From the NCBI GenBank assembly GCA_913046805.1, contig CAJWTA010000053.1, forward strand, positions 1 through 7,676: a DNA stretch of 7,676 nt, written 5' to 3'. Positions within the stretch are counted from its first letter, which is position 1; each line of letters opens with the position of its first letter. The position numbers were made by a program, and so were the translations under genes. Positions 7,077-7,676 of the stretch are shown one piece after another. The notes below the pieces were generated by a model. The model made no database searches and was not told the DNA's origin. It was given only the letters and a program-made list of their open reading frames with translations. Origin of the DNA: an uncultured Fidelibacterota bacterium. Lineage in GTDB: Bacteria > Marinisomatota > Marinisomatia > Marinisomatales > TCS55.

Positions 7077-7574
7077 ATGTCCAATTTACTTATCATATCT
7101 GCAACCAACGACAACAATTTAGACCTATCTGAAAGACTTCAATCCTTTTTACATGAGCTTGGCGTTGAGTCAAACATTGTTAGTTTGGAGAATTTTGATT
7201 TTCCTTTATTTGGCGGAAAGGCAGACGTTGACGATAGTATAATTAGGAGTTTTGTTGATAATTTATCCAAAGCCAATGGTTTTATATTTTGCGCCCCAGA
7301 GTACAATGGTGGTGTACCACCGGTATTATCAAACGCTATAACTTGGGTAACGGTAAAAACTCCAGGCTGGAGAGATGCCTTTGTTGATAAATTCGCTTTG
7401 ATTGCGACTGCAAGTGGTGGGCAGGGGAATCGATTTTTAACAGCTTTTCGATCTCAATTAGAGCATCTCGGTGTTAATGTTCTTGCTCGCACTATATCAC
7501 ACCAACAAGAAAAGCCCTTGAAAGAAGATTCAGTTAAAAAAATCCTTCAAGGGCTCATTGATATCACTACATAA
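7077..7574 (+). CDS. NADPH-dependent FMN reductase family flavoprotein
   Basis: 165 residues with a flavodoxin-like fold, slightly shorter than the 175-200 residues common in the family. Predicted to bind FMN and use NAD(P)H to reduce FMN, quinones, azo compounds or metal ions; the true substrate is unknown. Visible features: an N-terminal beta strand and FMN phosphate loop region 'LLIISATNDNN' (4-14), the family signature 'APEYNGGVPPVLSNAITWV' (73-91) and a second flavin loop 'SGGQGN' (113-118). 'SATNDNNL' departs from the more usual 'GS.R..S.N' phosphate loop but keeps the final Asn-Leu pattern. No signal peptide, so cytoplasmic. Divergent from the cystathionine beta-synthase-type gene; its stop codon (7572-7574) directly abuts the stop of the convergent hsp20 gene. 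An inverted repeat in its last 20 codons may serve the opposite strand as a terminator. Confidence 0.88.
   Translation: MSNLLIISATNDNNLDLSERLQSFLHELGVESNIVSLENFDFPLFGGKADVDDSIIRSFVDNLSKANGFIFCAPEYNGGVPPVLSNAITWVTVKTPGWRDAFVDKFALIATASGGQGNRFLTAFRSQLEHLGVNVLARTISHQQEKPLKEDSVKKILQGLIDITT
7504..7555 (-). terminator. candidate intrinsic terminator for hsp20, inside the flavoprotein gene
   Basis: Perfect 10-base inverted repeat: AGCCCTTGAA at 7513-7522 and TTCAAGGGCT at 7546-7555, with a 23-base loop. Within the loop GATT and AATC can pair and lengthen the stem. Read on the - strand, the hairpin is followed at once by TTTTCTTGTT (7513 down to 7504), a fair T-rich tail. On the + strand the sequence after the hairpin is not T-rich. 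It starts about 20 bases beyond the hsp20 stop codon on that gene's strand, the right place for its terminator. The large loop and broken T-run lower confidence. Confidence 0.45.
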
Positions 7575-7676
7575 TTAATTAATCTTGATATTCTGCACTG
7601 CTGCCTTTTCTTCTTTAGCCTTTGGAATATTGATCACAAGCATACCATTTTTGAATTTTGCGCTAATCTTATTAGC
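7575..7676 (-). CDS. small heat-shock protein, Hsp20/alpha-crystallin family (3' end only)
   Basis: Partial gene: the last 33 codons plus TAA, entering from the right edge of the window. The visible peptide contains 'ISAKFKNGMLVINIPKAKEE' and ends 'VQNIKIN'. This matches the end of the alpha-crystallin domain, where an 'A.f.nGvL.i.iPK' strand is followed by a charged segment, and then a C-terminal 'I.I' motif ('IKI') that docks into a neighbouring subunit during oligomer assembly. Hsp20 proteins are ATP-independent chaperones that hold unfolding proteins in the cytoplasm. Start, length and promoter lie outside the window. The stop abuts that of the flavoprotein gene with no base between, so any terminator must lie inside that gene. 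Confidence 0.85.
   Translation of the reverse strand, partial: ANKISAKFKNGMLVINIPKAKEEKAAVQNIKIN

Noticed and set aside
1..7676. Mobile elements, CRISPR arrays, toxin-antitoxin or defence genes, tRNA or other RNA genes
   Set aside because: No array-like repeats, transposase motifs, defence-protein motifs or tRNA-like structures were seen; all coding space is taken by metabolic, repair and stress genes.

Overview
This is a compact, AT-rich bacterial segment with eight complete protein genes and the 3' end of a ninth. Intergenic space is very small: the longest gene-free stretch is about 60 bases. I found no tRNA, rRNA, insertion sequence, CRISPR array or phage gene. The low GC, tight packing and a signal peptide ending in 'LAQ' suggest a free-living, probably aquatic AT-rich bacterium, perhaps of the Marinimicrobia/SAR406 or Bacteroidota type. 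That placement is inference and needs a database comparison.

Left part (40-962, + strand): a hot-dog fold acyl-CoA thioesterase of the PaaI type, followed after 44 bases by methylmalonyl-CoA epimerase. They look like one transcription unit for acyl-CoA or propionate metabolism. The epimerase meets, tail to tail, a group II PLP decarboxylase of the aromatic-L-amino-acid decarboxylase family (959-2392, - strand); the two stop codons share the four bases TTAA.

Middle (2393-6073): a 50-base divergent promoter region with a perfect 16-base palindrome separates the decarboxylase from a rightward unit of three genes. These are a serine racemase/threonine dehydratase-like PLP enzyme, a secreted protein resembling DUF4412, and the excinuclease subunit UvrC. 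The second gene starts by a TAATG overlap with the first. uvrC starts with TTG and has no visible ribosome binding site.

Right part (6063-7676): a cystathionine beta-synthase-type enzyme on the - strand overlaps the end of uvrC by 11 bases. Across a 60-base divergent gap lies an NADPH-dependent FMN reductase-like flavoprotein on the + strand. Its stop codon directly abuts the stop of a leftward small heat-shock protein (Hsp20), which runs off the window. A hairpin inside the flavoprotein gene, followed by a T-rich run on the - strand, may terminate hsp20 transcription.

Three of the nine genes are PLP enzymes whose motifs resemble well-studied animal enzymes (aromatic amino acid decarboxylase, serine racemase, cystathionine beta-synthase). 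They act on amino acids, but nothing shows that they form one pathway. I do not see a clearly new multi-gene system here. The most checkable points are the divergent palindrome, the lack of room for terminators at every convergent junction, and the specificity-determining residues of the PLP enzymes.
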